A stretch of 64,000 nt of DNA from Gammaproteobacteria bacterium (GTDB taxonomy: Bacteria > Pseudomonadota > Gammaproteobacteria > Xanthomonadales > SZUA-36): positions 1 to 64,000 of the forward strand of contig JAJFLB010000056.1 in NCBI GenBank assembly GCA_021772915.1, given 5' to 3'. Under the pieces are notes generated by a model. It had not been told where the DNA came from. It did not search any database and saw only the letters and a list, made by a program, of their open reading frames with translations. Shown one piece after another: positions 48,972-56,986 of this stretch. Numbering within the stretch: position 1 is the first letter of the stretch; every line of letters starts with the position of its first letter. A program made the translations under genes and the position numbers.

Positions 48972-50384
48972 GTGATCGCCGGTGTCTGGAAAGTCCTTTC
49001 GATTGCACTTTTTCTCAGCGTGCTTTCTTCAACCGCGTTGGCAATACCCAGCGGGAAAGAAATCTACGAGGAGATGCTTGAGACAATGGGTGCTTACGAT
49101 GACCCTGAATTGTCCACCCACATAGAAGATCTCGGTCGGCAAATTGTTGCCGTATCCGAGATGTCTGAAGAGGAATTCACCTTCACCCTGCTCGATTCCC
49201 CCGCACTCAATGCTTTTGCGACGGATGATAATTATGTCTACATTAATCGCGGCCTGCTGAACTACATCAGCAACGACGCGCAGCTGGTATCGGTCCTGGC
49301 CCACGAAGTCGGCCATGTCACCAAGAATCACGTCAAGGGTACACAGACCAAGCAGGGGGGTGCGCAGGTCCTCGCGACGATTGCCGCCATATTGTCCGGC
49401 AGTAACGAAGTTTACGAAGCCGGCATGGCCTATGCCAATTCATTGATCCGTGGACACGGTCGCTCCAATGAGCTCGAGGCCGACGAGGCGGGCGCCCAAT
49501 ACATGGCAAGTCTGGGCTACGACCCGCAAGAGATGTTGAAGATGCTCTCGGTCATGAAAGACGTGGAATCACTGCAGAAACTGCGGGCGCGGGATAAGGG
49601 TGCACCGAGACAGACCTATCACGGGATATTTTCCACGCACCCGCGTAACGACGCCAGGTTACGTGGCGCAGTCGGCCGGGCTGGCACCGGCAAACCGGAA
49701 GACAAGCGTGACAACGGTGCCGCCCATTATCGCCAACTCACTGAAGGTCTGACCTGGGGGGAAAACTTCCTGGAAAAGGAAAAGAAACCCACACGCTGGT
49801 CCAATCTGCAACTGCGTGTGCGTTTTGACTTCCCGCAAGACTGGACCCATGACACAGACCCCCGGGGCCAGGTGGTCACCGGCAAACCGGAAGACGGCAC
49901 CGCGAGCCTGACCATGGAACCCAAGGCCCGTACCGCCCAGGACCCTGAAGAATACCTGTATAACTATCTCAACGCGCCGCAACTGCGCGAAGGCAAGACC
50001 ATTCAACCCGCCAGGCTGAAGGGGTTTACCGGCATCCTGACCGGCAAAGATGGCAAGCCGGACGTGCGTATCGCGGTGGTCTATTACAAACTCAATGCCT
50101 ACATTTTCACTGGCGAGGTAGACGACCCGAAAAAATTCAGCGAGTACGATGCGGCCTTCATGGAGTCCATTGCCACATTCCGCCCCATCTCCAGCCGTGA
50201 AATTGCGGGCCAGAAACCCAAGACCATACACTATGTCAAAGCCACCAAAGCCACCACCTTTAACGCCCTGGCCAAGTCAATGAAGCTCAGTGTCTCGGAA
50301 GCGCAGGACTTGCGTCTTATCAATGGATACTTCCCGACCGGTGAGCCAAAACCGGGCGAGTGGATCAAGATTTTCAAACAGTAA
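48972..50384 (+). CDS. Periplasmic M48 metalloprotease with LysM-like C-terminus
   Basis: The 470-residue protein starts with GTG directly after the previous stop. The signal peptide (LSIALFLSVLSSTALA) is followed by an M48 domain: LLDSPALNAFATDDNYVYINRGLL, the HEVGH zinc motif (about residue 114) and the ELEADEAGAQYMASLGYDP third-ligand helix. A middle beta domain contains LRVRFDFPQDWTHDTD. The last 60 residues (TIHYVKATKATTFNALAKSMKLS to IKIFKQ) look like LysM, fitting peptidoglycan binding. BepA and YcaL are related M48 proteases of envelope quality control. It closes the cluster and probably matures or clears its components. Confidence 0.88.
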   Translation: MIAGVWKVLSIALFLSVLSSTALAIPSGKEIYEEMLETMGAYDDPELSTHIEDLGRQIVAVSEMSEEEFTFTLLDSPALNAFATDDNYVYINRGLLNYISNDAQLVSVLAHEVGHVTKNHVKGTQTKQGGAQVLATIAAILSGSNEVYEAGMAYANSLIRGHGRSNELEADEAGAQYMASLGYDPQEMLKMLSVMKDVESLQKLRARDKGAPRQTYHGIFSTHPRNDARLRGAVGRAGTGKPEDKRDNGAAHYRQLTEGLTWGENFLEKEKKPTRWSNLQLRVRFDFPQDWTHDTDPRGQVVTGKPEDGTASLTMEPKARTAQDPEEYLYNYLNAPQLREGKTIQPARLKGFTGILTGKDGKPDVRIAVVYYKLNAYIFTGEVDDPKKFSEYDAAFMESIATFRPISSREIAGQKPKTIHYVKATKATTFNALAKSMKLSVSEAQDLRLINGYFPTGEPKPGEWIKIFKQ

Positions 50385-50509
50385 CTCATCGCAAGATAGG
50401 GAGCCTAAAAGGATTCAGGTTTCTGCTAATGCCGTACACGCCGGTGAAATGTTCGGGGGTCAGGCCAGGAAAATGAAATTTTTTCACAGCCTCACTGTTC
50501 TTATTCTTA

Positions 50510-51376
50510 ATGGTTAATAAAAATTCTAGCTGCATGCGTCTTTTGTACGGTGCTACCATCCTGGCACTGATTGGGATCCTTGTGCCCTGCGCACAAGCGG
50601 CACTCCGCAGCTCCTGCCACAAGGAGTGGGTCTGTGTCGAAGTCAACGAAACTCAATCAGGTGTGGATCTGTACCTCATAAACAAAAGTAATGCACCGGT
50701 CGCTGTCACGCTTTCTGCACGAACCAGTAACCTGGAAAGTCCCGTAGGCCGCACATTTTTGCAAACAGTTCCTGCCGGTAAGCGCATTCTTGCCGCCAAT
50801 TATGCGGCCATCGACGAAAGCCGCAGAACCCGCTTTCGCTACTGGTTTGACTGGGCCGTCGGTGACCACCGCGCCCTTCACGATAACAACCACCTCTACC
50901 ACCTGCCGTATGCGACTGGCCGTCGTTATCGGGTGCTGCAGGGGTTTGGCTCAAATTTCAGCCACAGGGGACGAGAAGAGTATGCCGTCGATTTCAACAT
51001 GGCGGTTGGAACACCGGTGCACGCTGCCCGCAAGGGGGTAGTTGCAGACATGGAAGAATCCAACAGCCGCGGCTGTTGGCAGAAGGGCTGTGGTAAGTAC
51101 GCCAATTTCATTGTAATCCTGCATGCCGACGGCACCACCGGGGAGTACTATCACCTGAACAAAAATGGTGTGGCGGTTGCCATCGGAGATGAGGTACGAC
51201 GTGGTCAGCTCATTGGCTATTCGGGTAACACCGGTCATACGACCATGCCACATCTGCACTTTGCCGTTTACCGCCCGGTTACCTGGGGCCGAACGCAATC
51301 CCTCCCATTCAGATTCGAAAGTGCAAACGGTGTGATCAGCCAACCCCGATCCGGCAAGTGGTACCGGGCAGATTGA
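50510..51376 (+). CDS. M23-family (LytM-like) secreted protein
   Basis: The 288-residue protein has a signal peptide (LALIGILVPCAQA). The M23 fold is evident from EEYAVDFNMAVGTPVHAARKGVV (metal Asp in AVDF) and GYSGNTGHTTMPHLHFAVYRP (HLH motif). The His that normally lies four residues before the metal Asp is Glu here; a His lies further upstream in FSHRGRE. This variant spacing occurs in some M23-like proteins and may alter activity. It lies 125 bp after the M48 gene and could be a late member of the cluster. ATG codons at 50510 and 50534 are both possible. Confidence 0.82.
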   Translation: MVNKNSSCMRLLYGATILALIGILVPCAQAALRSSCHKEWVCVEVNETQSGVDLYLINKSNAPVAVTLSARTSNLESPVGRTFLQTVPAGKRILAANYAAIDESRRTRFRYWFDWAVGDHRALHDNNHLYHLPYATGRRYRVLQGFGSNFSHRGREEYAVDFNMAVGTPVHAARKGVVADMEESNSRGCWQKGCGKYANFIVILHADGTTGEYYHLNKNGVAVAIGDEVRRGQLIGYSGNTGHTTMPHLHFAVYRPVTWGRTQSLPFRFESANGVISQPRSGKWYRAD

Positions 51377-51642
51377 CACCAACTAACCCTCGAAATGCCG
51401 CTTTCGCAGGCAAATTGCTACTCTCCCACCTATACTTGTAAAGTGCATCAGCTATAAGTGACAAGAGCAATCAGACATGGCATGGACCATCCGGGGAGAA
51501 TTCGTGGAGAGCTGCAGTTACAACACGTTGGCATGATCCAGGATTGCCACTGGCTTGGGAGGGTAAATTCGGGGCCGTCGGTAACTTTAGCTGGAACGCC
51601 TAACCGGCTTCACGTCAGCCCCATTCTGCCACGCACAAGGCC

Positions 51643-52419
51643 ATGACCAAAACATTCAATCGCGACCAGTTATTGGTACTGTTGTCCGTTTCAGTGCTAT
51701 CCGTGCTCGCTTGGGCATATTTGCTCCACCTGGCTGTGGTAATGCCCCCCATGGCACCGGACACATCAGCCATGAGCATGGCCATGCCTACCGGTCATAG
51801 CTGGTCTCTGCTGGATTTCATCACCATGTTTGCCATGTGGTCGGTGATGATGGTGGCGATGATGCTGCCCTCGGCGACCCCGCTGATCCTGCTGCATGGA
51901 AAGATCAACCAAAAGCGACAGTCCCAGGGTCGAGCCAAACAACCTGCCGCTTTCCTCATTGGTGGCTACTTACTGGTCTGGATCGGATTTTCGGTCCTGG
52001 CCACACTGCTCAACTGGGGGTTGCACACGGGTGGTTTGTTGACTTCCATGATGGGCCGGGTAACACCCTTTCTTGCGGGGGTCACATTGCTATTAGCAGG
52101 AATCTATCAGTGGACGCCACTAAAAAATGCCTGCCTTGCCCATTGCCGCTCGCCGATGGAGTTTTTGATGGCTCATTGGCGTAAAGGCCGTTGGGGGGGT
52201 GTCCAAATGGGTTTCCACCACGGACTTTATTGCCTGGGATGTTGCTGGCTGATAATGGCACTGCTGTTTGTGCTGGGGGTGATGAACCTGGTCTGGATTG
52301 CAGTGTTGACTACTTTTGTACTGGCGGAAAAGGTGGTCCCGCAGGGCCACCTACTGGGTCGTATTGCTGGCTTGGCCATGTTCGCCTGGGGTGGTTGGCT
52401 AATATTTTTTTCGGTATAA
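51643..52419 (+). CDS. DUF2182 predicted metal-binding membrane protein
   Basis: The 258-residue protein has about six helices. The Met/His-rich loop MAPDTSAMSMAMPTGHSWSL and the following FAMWSVMMVAMMLPSATPLIL match the DUF2182 family of predicted copper-binding membrane proteins. GLYCLGCCWLIMALLFVLGVMN holds the conserved Cys residues. The role in the family is unproven, with copper handling usually proposed. The 266-bp gap upstream holds no gene I can see. It precedes the RND genes by about 300 bp but need not be related to them. Confidence 0.85.
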   Translation: MTKTFNRDQLLVLLSVSVLSVLAWAYLLHLAVVMPPMAPDTSAMSMAMPTGHSWSLLDFITMFAMWSVMMVAMMLPSATPLILLHGKINQKRQSQGRAKQPAAFLIGGYLLVWIGFSVLATLLNWGLHTGGLLTSMMGRVTPFLAGVTLLLAGIYQWTPLKNACLAHCRSPMEFLMAHWRKGRWGGVQMGFHHGLYCLGCCWLIMALLFVLGVMNLVWIAVLTTFVLAEKVVPQGHLLGRIAGLAMFAWGGWLIFFSV

Positions 52420-52663
52420 GCACGCCAAATCGCGTCCCTACTGGTGGCATTTCAGGCCAAATTGTAGTGATCTGAACCACAGAACCAGAATTCCTTGTCC
52501 TGGACCGGCAACCCCGAAAATCTCCAACAAACAGTACCGATGACCCATGGCGATGAGTGCACATGCCTACAGCGCTTGTGCGAGACAGTCCATTACCACG
52601 GCCTGAATATTGCATTACTCGTTGACGGGCACTAACACATGACATTAGGCACATGGAGTTATT

Positions 52664-52699
52664 TTGAGACCGTGTTAGTGTTATACTAATATATAACAC
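52664..52699 (+). promoter_or_regulatory. Promoter with overlapping operator palindrome for the RND genes
   Basis: A -35-like TTGAGA (52664-52669) and -10-like TAATAT (52687-52692) are 17 bp apart. GTGTTAT at 52678-52684 and ATAACAC at 52693-52699 form an inverted repeat over the -10. A second 9-bp inverted repeat pairs CACTAACAC (52630-52638) with GTGTTAGTG (52672-52680). This looks like a repressor-controlled pump promoter; no regulator gene is adjacent. Confidence 0.5.
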
Positions 52700-52716
52700 C
52701 TCAGGGAGCTCTGTTG

Positions 52717-53814
52717 ATGAATACCAGGTCAGATAGCTTTATGAAATGGTCGGGTCTGCCTCTTTTACTACCTATGGCGTGCTTGCTTCTTCAGGGGTGT
52801 ATGGACCCCGCCAATGGTAACGCGGAAAATGAAGCGGAAGAGGAAGCCATTACCATACCCGTTGAGGTAACGGCCGTTATCAACGGAGACGTCGCGGCTT
52901 TTTACTCCGGAACGACCACCATTGAGTCCGATGAACAGGCTACCGTCGTCTCACAGATAACCGGTGTAGTCCTGGAAATCCATGCCGAAGAAGGCGAATT
53001 TGTCCAGGCCGGTACTTTGCTGGCCAAAGTGGAGACTGACCGCTACGAGCTGGAACTCAAGCGCGCCAATGCCACACTCATGCAACTTGAAACGGAATAT
53101 CAGCGCAAGCAAAAGCTGTTCGACAAACAGCTGGTCAGTGCGGATGATTTTGAACGTGTCAGCGCCGACTACCAGGCGCAGAAAGCTTCGGTAGGCTTGG
53201 CGCAGCTTAATCTGAAATACACCAGCATCAAGGCGCCAATTTCGGGCTATGTTTCGGAGCGTCTGGTCCGCGTGGGCAACCTCGTCGAGTTGTATAAACC
53301 GGTATACCGCATCAACAGTTACGATCCACTGCTTGCAGTACTACACGTCCCCGAGCGTGAACTTAGCGTGATCAGCAAGGGGCTTGAAGTGGCCGTTAAA
53401 CTGGCGGCGCTGCCAGGAACGGTTTTTACCGGCGAGGTGACCCGTATCAGTCCTGTCGTCGATCCCGCCACCGGAACATTCCGTGTCACGGCAGAAATCA
53501 GAGATCCGCAGCAAATACTTAAGCCGGGTTTGTTTGGTCGTGTAGATATCCTATACGACTTGCGTGAAAACGTTCCACTCATCCCACGCAAAGCGGTTAT
53601 CACCGAAGATGAAGCCAGCCATGTATTCGTGGTTGGAGAAGACGACAACGCGGTGCGCAGGGCAGTCAGACTGGGTTATGAACGCAACGGTCTGGTGGAG
53701 ATCATCGAAGGTGTTAACGCCGGTGACCGGGTCGTAACAGCAGGCAAAGGCAGCCTTAGCGATGGCACCCGTGTTGAAGTCGTCGGTTTGCCGACTGACA
53801 GTTCAAATACCTGA
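52717..53814 (+). CDS. RND efflux periplasmic adaptor (membrane fusion) lipoprotein
   Basis: The protein has about 365 residues from the ATG at 52717. A lipoprotein signal ends LLLQGC. The lipoyl half-motifs ATVVSQITGVVLEIHAEEGEFVQAGTLL and YTSIKAPISGYVSERLVRVGNLV flank an alpha-helical hairpin (LELKRANATLMQLETEYQRK). The beta-barrel and membrane-proximal parts follow (PGTVFTGEVTRISPVVDPATGTFRV). It is the HlyD/AcrA-type adaptor of the two RND proteins encoded 20 bp downstream. No outer-membrane factor gene is present, so a TolC-like protein from elsewhere must serve. The substrate is unknown. Confidence 0.9.
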   Translation: MNTRSDSFMKWSGLPLLLPMACLLLQGCMDPANGNAENEAEEEAITIPVEVTAVINGDVAAFYSGTTTIESDEQATVVSQITGVVLEIHAEEGEFVQAGTLLAKVETDRYELELKRANATLMQLETEYQRKQKLFDKQLVSADDFERVSADYQAQKASVGLAQLNLKYTSIKAPISGYVSERLVRVGNLVELYKPVYRINSYDPLLAVLHVPERELSVISKGLEVAVKLAALPGTVFTGEVTRISPVVDPATGTFRVTAEIRDPQQILKPGLFGRVDILYDLRENVPLIPRKAVITEDEASHVFVVGEDDNAVRRAVRLGYERNGLVEIIEGVNAGDRVVTAGKGSLSDGTRVEVVGLPTDSSNT

Positions 53815-53833
53815 ATAGTCCGAGACTCTCACC

Positions 53834-56800
53834 ATGAGCACGAAAACTCTCAAACTGGTGGAGGTCGCCACGCGACGTCATGTTGCGATCTCGATGGCGG
53901 CAGTCACCCTGGTTCTGTTCGGGCTGATCTCCCTGCAGGATTTGCAGGTCAACCTGTTACCCGATCTCTCCTACCCTACCCTGACCGTTCGAACCGAATA
54001 CCAGGGCTCGGCGCCGGAAGAGGTAGAAACACTGCTCACCCGTCCCGTAGAGGAAGCAGTCGGTGTCGTAAAGAATGTCATTGCCGTCAAATCGGTGTCA
54101 CGAACGGGACAATCCGATGTGATTCTTGAATTTGCCTGGGGTACCGACATGGACCGGGCCGGCTTGAACGTGCGGGAGAAACTGGAGTTGCTGCAGTTGC
54201 CGCTTGAGGTTTCACGCCCCTTGTTGTTGCGCTTCAATCCTGCTACTGATCCGATCATGCGTTATGGTCTGATGCTTGAGAATGATGAATCTGGCTCGGA
54301 AGAAACGAATCTCAAGGTACTGCGTCGTTTTGCCGACGAGGAAATCAAAAAAATACTGGAGCCCATTGAAGGGGTCGCGGCGGTCAAGGTGAGTGGTGGC
54401 CTGGAAGACGAAATCCAGATCGACATTGATCAGCACAAGATGGCGCAACTCAATCTGACCATTGAGACACTGAGCGCCAGGCTGGCGGCCGAGAATATTA
54501 ATTTTTCAGCCGGTCGGCTGGAAGAAGGCGAGCAACGTTATCTGGTCCGAACCATCAACCAGTTTGGCAGCGTGGATGAGATTGCGGCACTGATCGTGGC
54601 ACCCGGTGAAACGCGCCCGGTTTATTTGCGTGACATTGCCCAGATTGCAGCGGGTTACAGCGAGCGACAAGCCATTATCCGCATGAATGGCCGCGAGGCC
54701 GTAGAGGTGGCTGTTTACAAGGAGGGAGACGCCAATACCGTACACGTGGCCAAAGGCGTTGATACACGGGTCGAGGCATTGAACAAAAAACTACCCCCAG
54801 GTATTTCATTACAGAAGGTCGACGACCAGTCGATATTCATCAATCAAGCCATCAGCGAAGTGATCAATGCAGCACTGCTGGGTGGATTGTTGGCGGTATT
54901 GGTGATTTTCTTGTTCCTGCGAAACTGGTGGTTCACATTCACCATTGGCCTGTCGATCCCGGTTTCCATCATCGCAACCTTCTTCCTGATGGGGCAAGCC
55001 GGTATTTCACTCAACATCATGTCGCTGGGTGGTATTGCACTGGCTACCGGTTTACTGGTGGACAACGCCATCGTCGTGCTGGAGAACATTTCCCGATACC
55101 GGCAGTCAGGAGAGGGACTGCTCAGTGCGGCTCGAAAGGGTGCCAGCGAGGTCGGTGGTGCTGTCATTGCCTCCACGCTGACCACCGTAGCCGTGTTTTT
55201 GCCACTCGCGTTCGTTGACGGTGTGGCCGGGCAGCTGTTCCGCGACCAGGCGCTGACGGTCGCCTTTGCGCTGATTGTTTCACTGGGTGTCGCGATGACA
55301 TTGATCCCGATGATGGTTTCACTGCGTGGCCACAACGACAAGGTGGCCCAAACTGGATCCAACCGCGTCGGTCGCTGGTTCCAGGCCCGCTACGCATCGC
55401 TGTTGGCTGCAGCCCTCCGGCAACGTGCCCTGACGCTGGCCGTCGGATCCATAATGCTGGTTATGGCAACGGTGCTGCTACAAGGCCTGGGAACCGAACT
55501 GGTACCCAGGTTGGAGCAGGGCAGATTCGAAGTGACACTGGAAGCTGCACCCGGGACGCCGTTGGAGTCGACCGATCAGGTACAGGTGTCATTGCAGCAG
55601 GCAACTTCTGGCGACCCGGCAGTCGACCTTGTATATGGTGTGGCTGGTTCCGGTAACCGTATTGATGCTAACCCCACTGAAAGTGGAGAAAACATCGCCC
55701 GTATGCTGGTTGTAATGCAGTCGGGTAAGGGTGCTGTGGAGCAAGCCTCGTTGATTGATACCCTGCGTGGCCGTGTGCGTCAGTTTGCCGGGCTGGAAGC
55801 AACTTTCGCGGCACCGGAATTACTGAGCTTTGACAAACCCCTGGAGATCGAAATCCGGGGCTACGACCTGGCATCCTTGCGTAATACCAGCAATGCGGTG
55901 CTCGCGCTTTTAGGCAACTCAACCCGGTTTGCCGACGTAGAATCAAGCGTGGAACGCGGTCATCCGGAAATCCAAATCTACTTTGACCAGGAACGCGCTG
56001 CGGCGCTTGGCCTGACGGTTAAGCAAATATCTGACCAGGTGGTGGGTAAAATTCGCGGCCGGGTGGCAACACGATATAGTTGGCGGGATCGCAAGATTGA
56101 CGTACTTGTACGCATGGCAGAGGAAGAAAGACAATCCATTGACGCAGTGCGAGAGATGATTGTTAACCCGCAGAGTGAAAGACCCGTACCGCTTTCCTCG
56201 GTAGCCGAAATCCGCGTAGCCGAGGGTCCGGCCGAGATTCGCCGCAGTGGCCAGGAGCGTATTGCGTTGATCCAGGTGAACCTGGCCTATGGCGATCTGG
56301 GCTCAGCCGTGGCCGAGGCGGAACAGCTGTTGTCGGGTCTTGACCTGTCCTACGGCCAGTCATTGCTTATCACCGGACAAAGCGAAGAAATGGAGGCCTC
56401 ATTTAACTCTCTTTTGTTCGCGCTGGGGCTGGCCATCTTCCTGGTCTATCTGGTGATGGCTTCCCAGTTTGAGTCCTTGTTGCATCCCTTTGTAATCCTT
56501 TTTTCCATTCCACTGGCCGCCGTGGGTGTCGCCCTGGCACTGTGGCTTACGGACACACGTTTAAGCATTATTGTCTTCATTGGGCTGATCATGCTGGCTG
56601 GCATCGTGGTTAACAACGCCATTGTACTCGTCGACCTGATCAACAAACTGCGTGAGCGTGGTATGGAACGAATGGATGCGATACGTGAAGCCGCGCATTT
56701 GCGCTTGCGCCCCATTATGATGACAACACTGACAACGGTGCTGGGCTTGCTGCCGTTGGCGCTTGGTCTGGGCGAAGGATCCGAGATGCGCACACCGATG

Positions 56801-56983
56801 GCCATTACCGTGATTGGTGGTCTGCTTACCTCAACCCTGCTTACCCTGCTCGTGGTTCCCGTGATGTACGCATTGCTGGATCGCCGCCACGATGCGACAT
56901 TCGTGGTTGCAGAAGAAGCCTCGTCACCCGCCGACAATCCCGCGGGTGTTGCTCACACCCCCACACTCCCCACACAAGGCTGA
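53834..56983 (+). CDS. RND efflux pump inner-membrane protein 1
   Basis: The 1049-residue protein has the full HAE1-type RND architecture: TM1 near residues 17-37, a large porter domain, TM2-6, a second porter domain and TM8-12. MSLGGIALATGLLVDNAIVVLENI carries the TM4 acidic residues of the proton relay, and GIVVNNAIVLVDLINKL is the TM10 counterpart. It is followed 3 bp later by a second RND gene. Such pairs, like MdtBC, can form heterotrimers. Substrate specificity cannot be read from the sequence. Confidence 0.93.
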   Translation: MSTKTLKLVEVATRRHVAISMAAVTLVLFGLISLQDLQVNLLPDLSYPTLTVRTEYQGSAPEEVETLLTRPVEEAVGVVKNVIAVKSVSRTGQSDVILEFAWGTDMDRAGLNVREKLELLQLPLEVSRPLLLRFNPATDPIMRYGLMLENDESGSEETNLKVLRRFADEEIKKILEPIEGVAAVKVSGGLEDEIQIDIDQHKMAQLNLTIETLSARLAAENINFSAGRLEEGEQRYLVRTINQFGSVDEIAALIVAPGETRPVYLRDIAQIAAGYSERQAIIRMNGREAVEVAVYKEGDANTVHVAKGVDTRVEALNKKLPPGISLQKVDDQSIFINQAISEVINAALLGGLLAVLVIFLFLRNWWFTFTIGLSIPVSIIATFFLMGQAGISLNIMSLGGIALATGLLVDNAIVVLENISRYRQSGEGLLSAARKGASEVGGAVIASTLTTVAVFLPLAFVDGVAGQLFRDQALTVAFALIVSLGVAMTLIPMMVSLRGHNDKVAQTGSNRVGRWFQARYASLLAAALRQRALTLAVGSIMLVMATVLLQGLGTELVPRLEQGRFEVTLEAAPGTPLESTDQVQVSLQQATSGDPAVDLVYGVAGSGNRIDANPTESGENIARMLVVMQSGKGAVEQASLIDTLRGRVRQFAGLEATFAAPELLSFDKPLEIEIRGYDLASLRNTSNAVLALLGNSTRFADVESSVERGHPEIQIYFDQERAAALGLTVKQISDQVVGKIRGRVATRYSWRDRKIDVLVRMAEEERQSIDAVREMIVNPQSERPVPLSSVAEIRVAEGPAEIRRSGQERIALIQVNLAYGDLGSAVAEAEQLLSGLDLSYGQSLLITGQSEEMEASFNSLLFALGLAIFLVYLVMASQFESLLHPFVILFSIPLAAVGVALALWLTDTRLSIIVFIGLIMLAGIVVNNAIVLVDLINKLRERGMERMDAIREAAHLRLRPIMMTTLTTVLGLLPLALGLGEGSEMRTPMAITVIGGLLTSTLLTLLVVPVMYALLDRRHDATFVVAEEASSPADNPAGVAHTPTLPTQG

Positions 56984-56986
56984 GTC

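Noticed and set aside
36089-50384. Reading the envelope cluster as a Zorya-type defence system
   Set aside because: Zorya also uses a MotA-like channel, but its ZorB OmpA-type partner and ZorC/D or ZorE effectors are absent. Lipoproteins, PEGA and M48 proteins do not fit.
50386-50646. Minus-strand 86-codon frame after the M48 gene
   Set aside because: It is antisense to the signal-peptide region of the M23 gene, with no family features.
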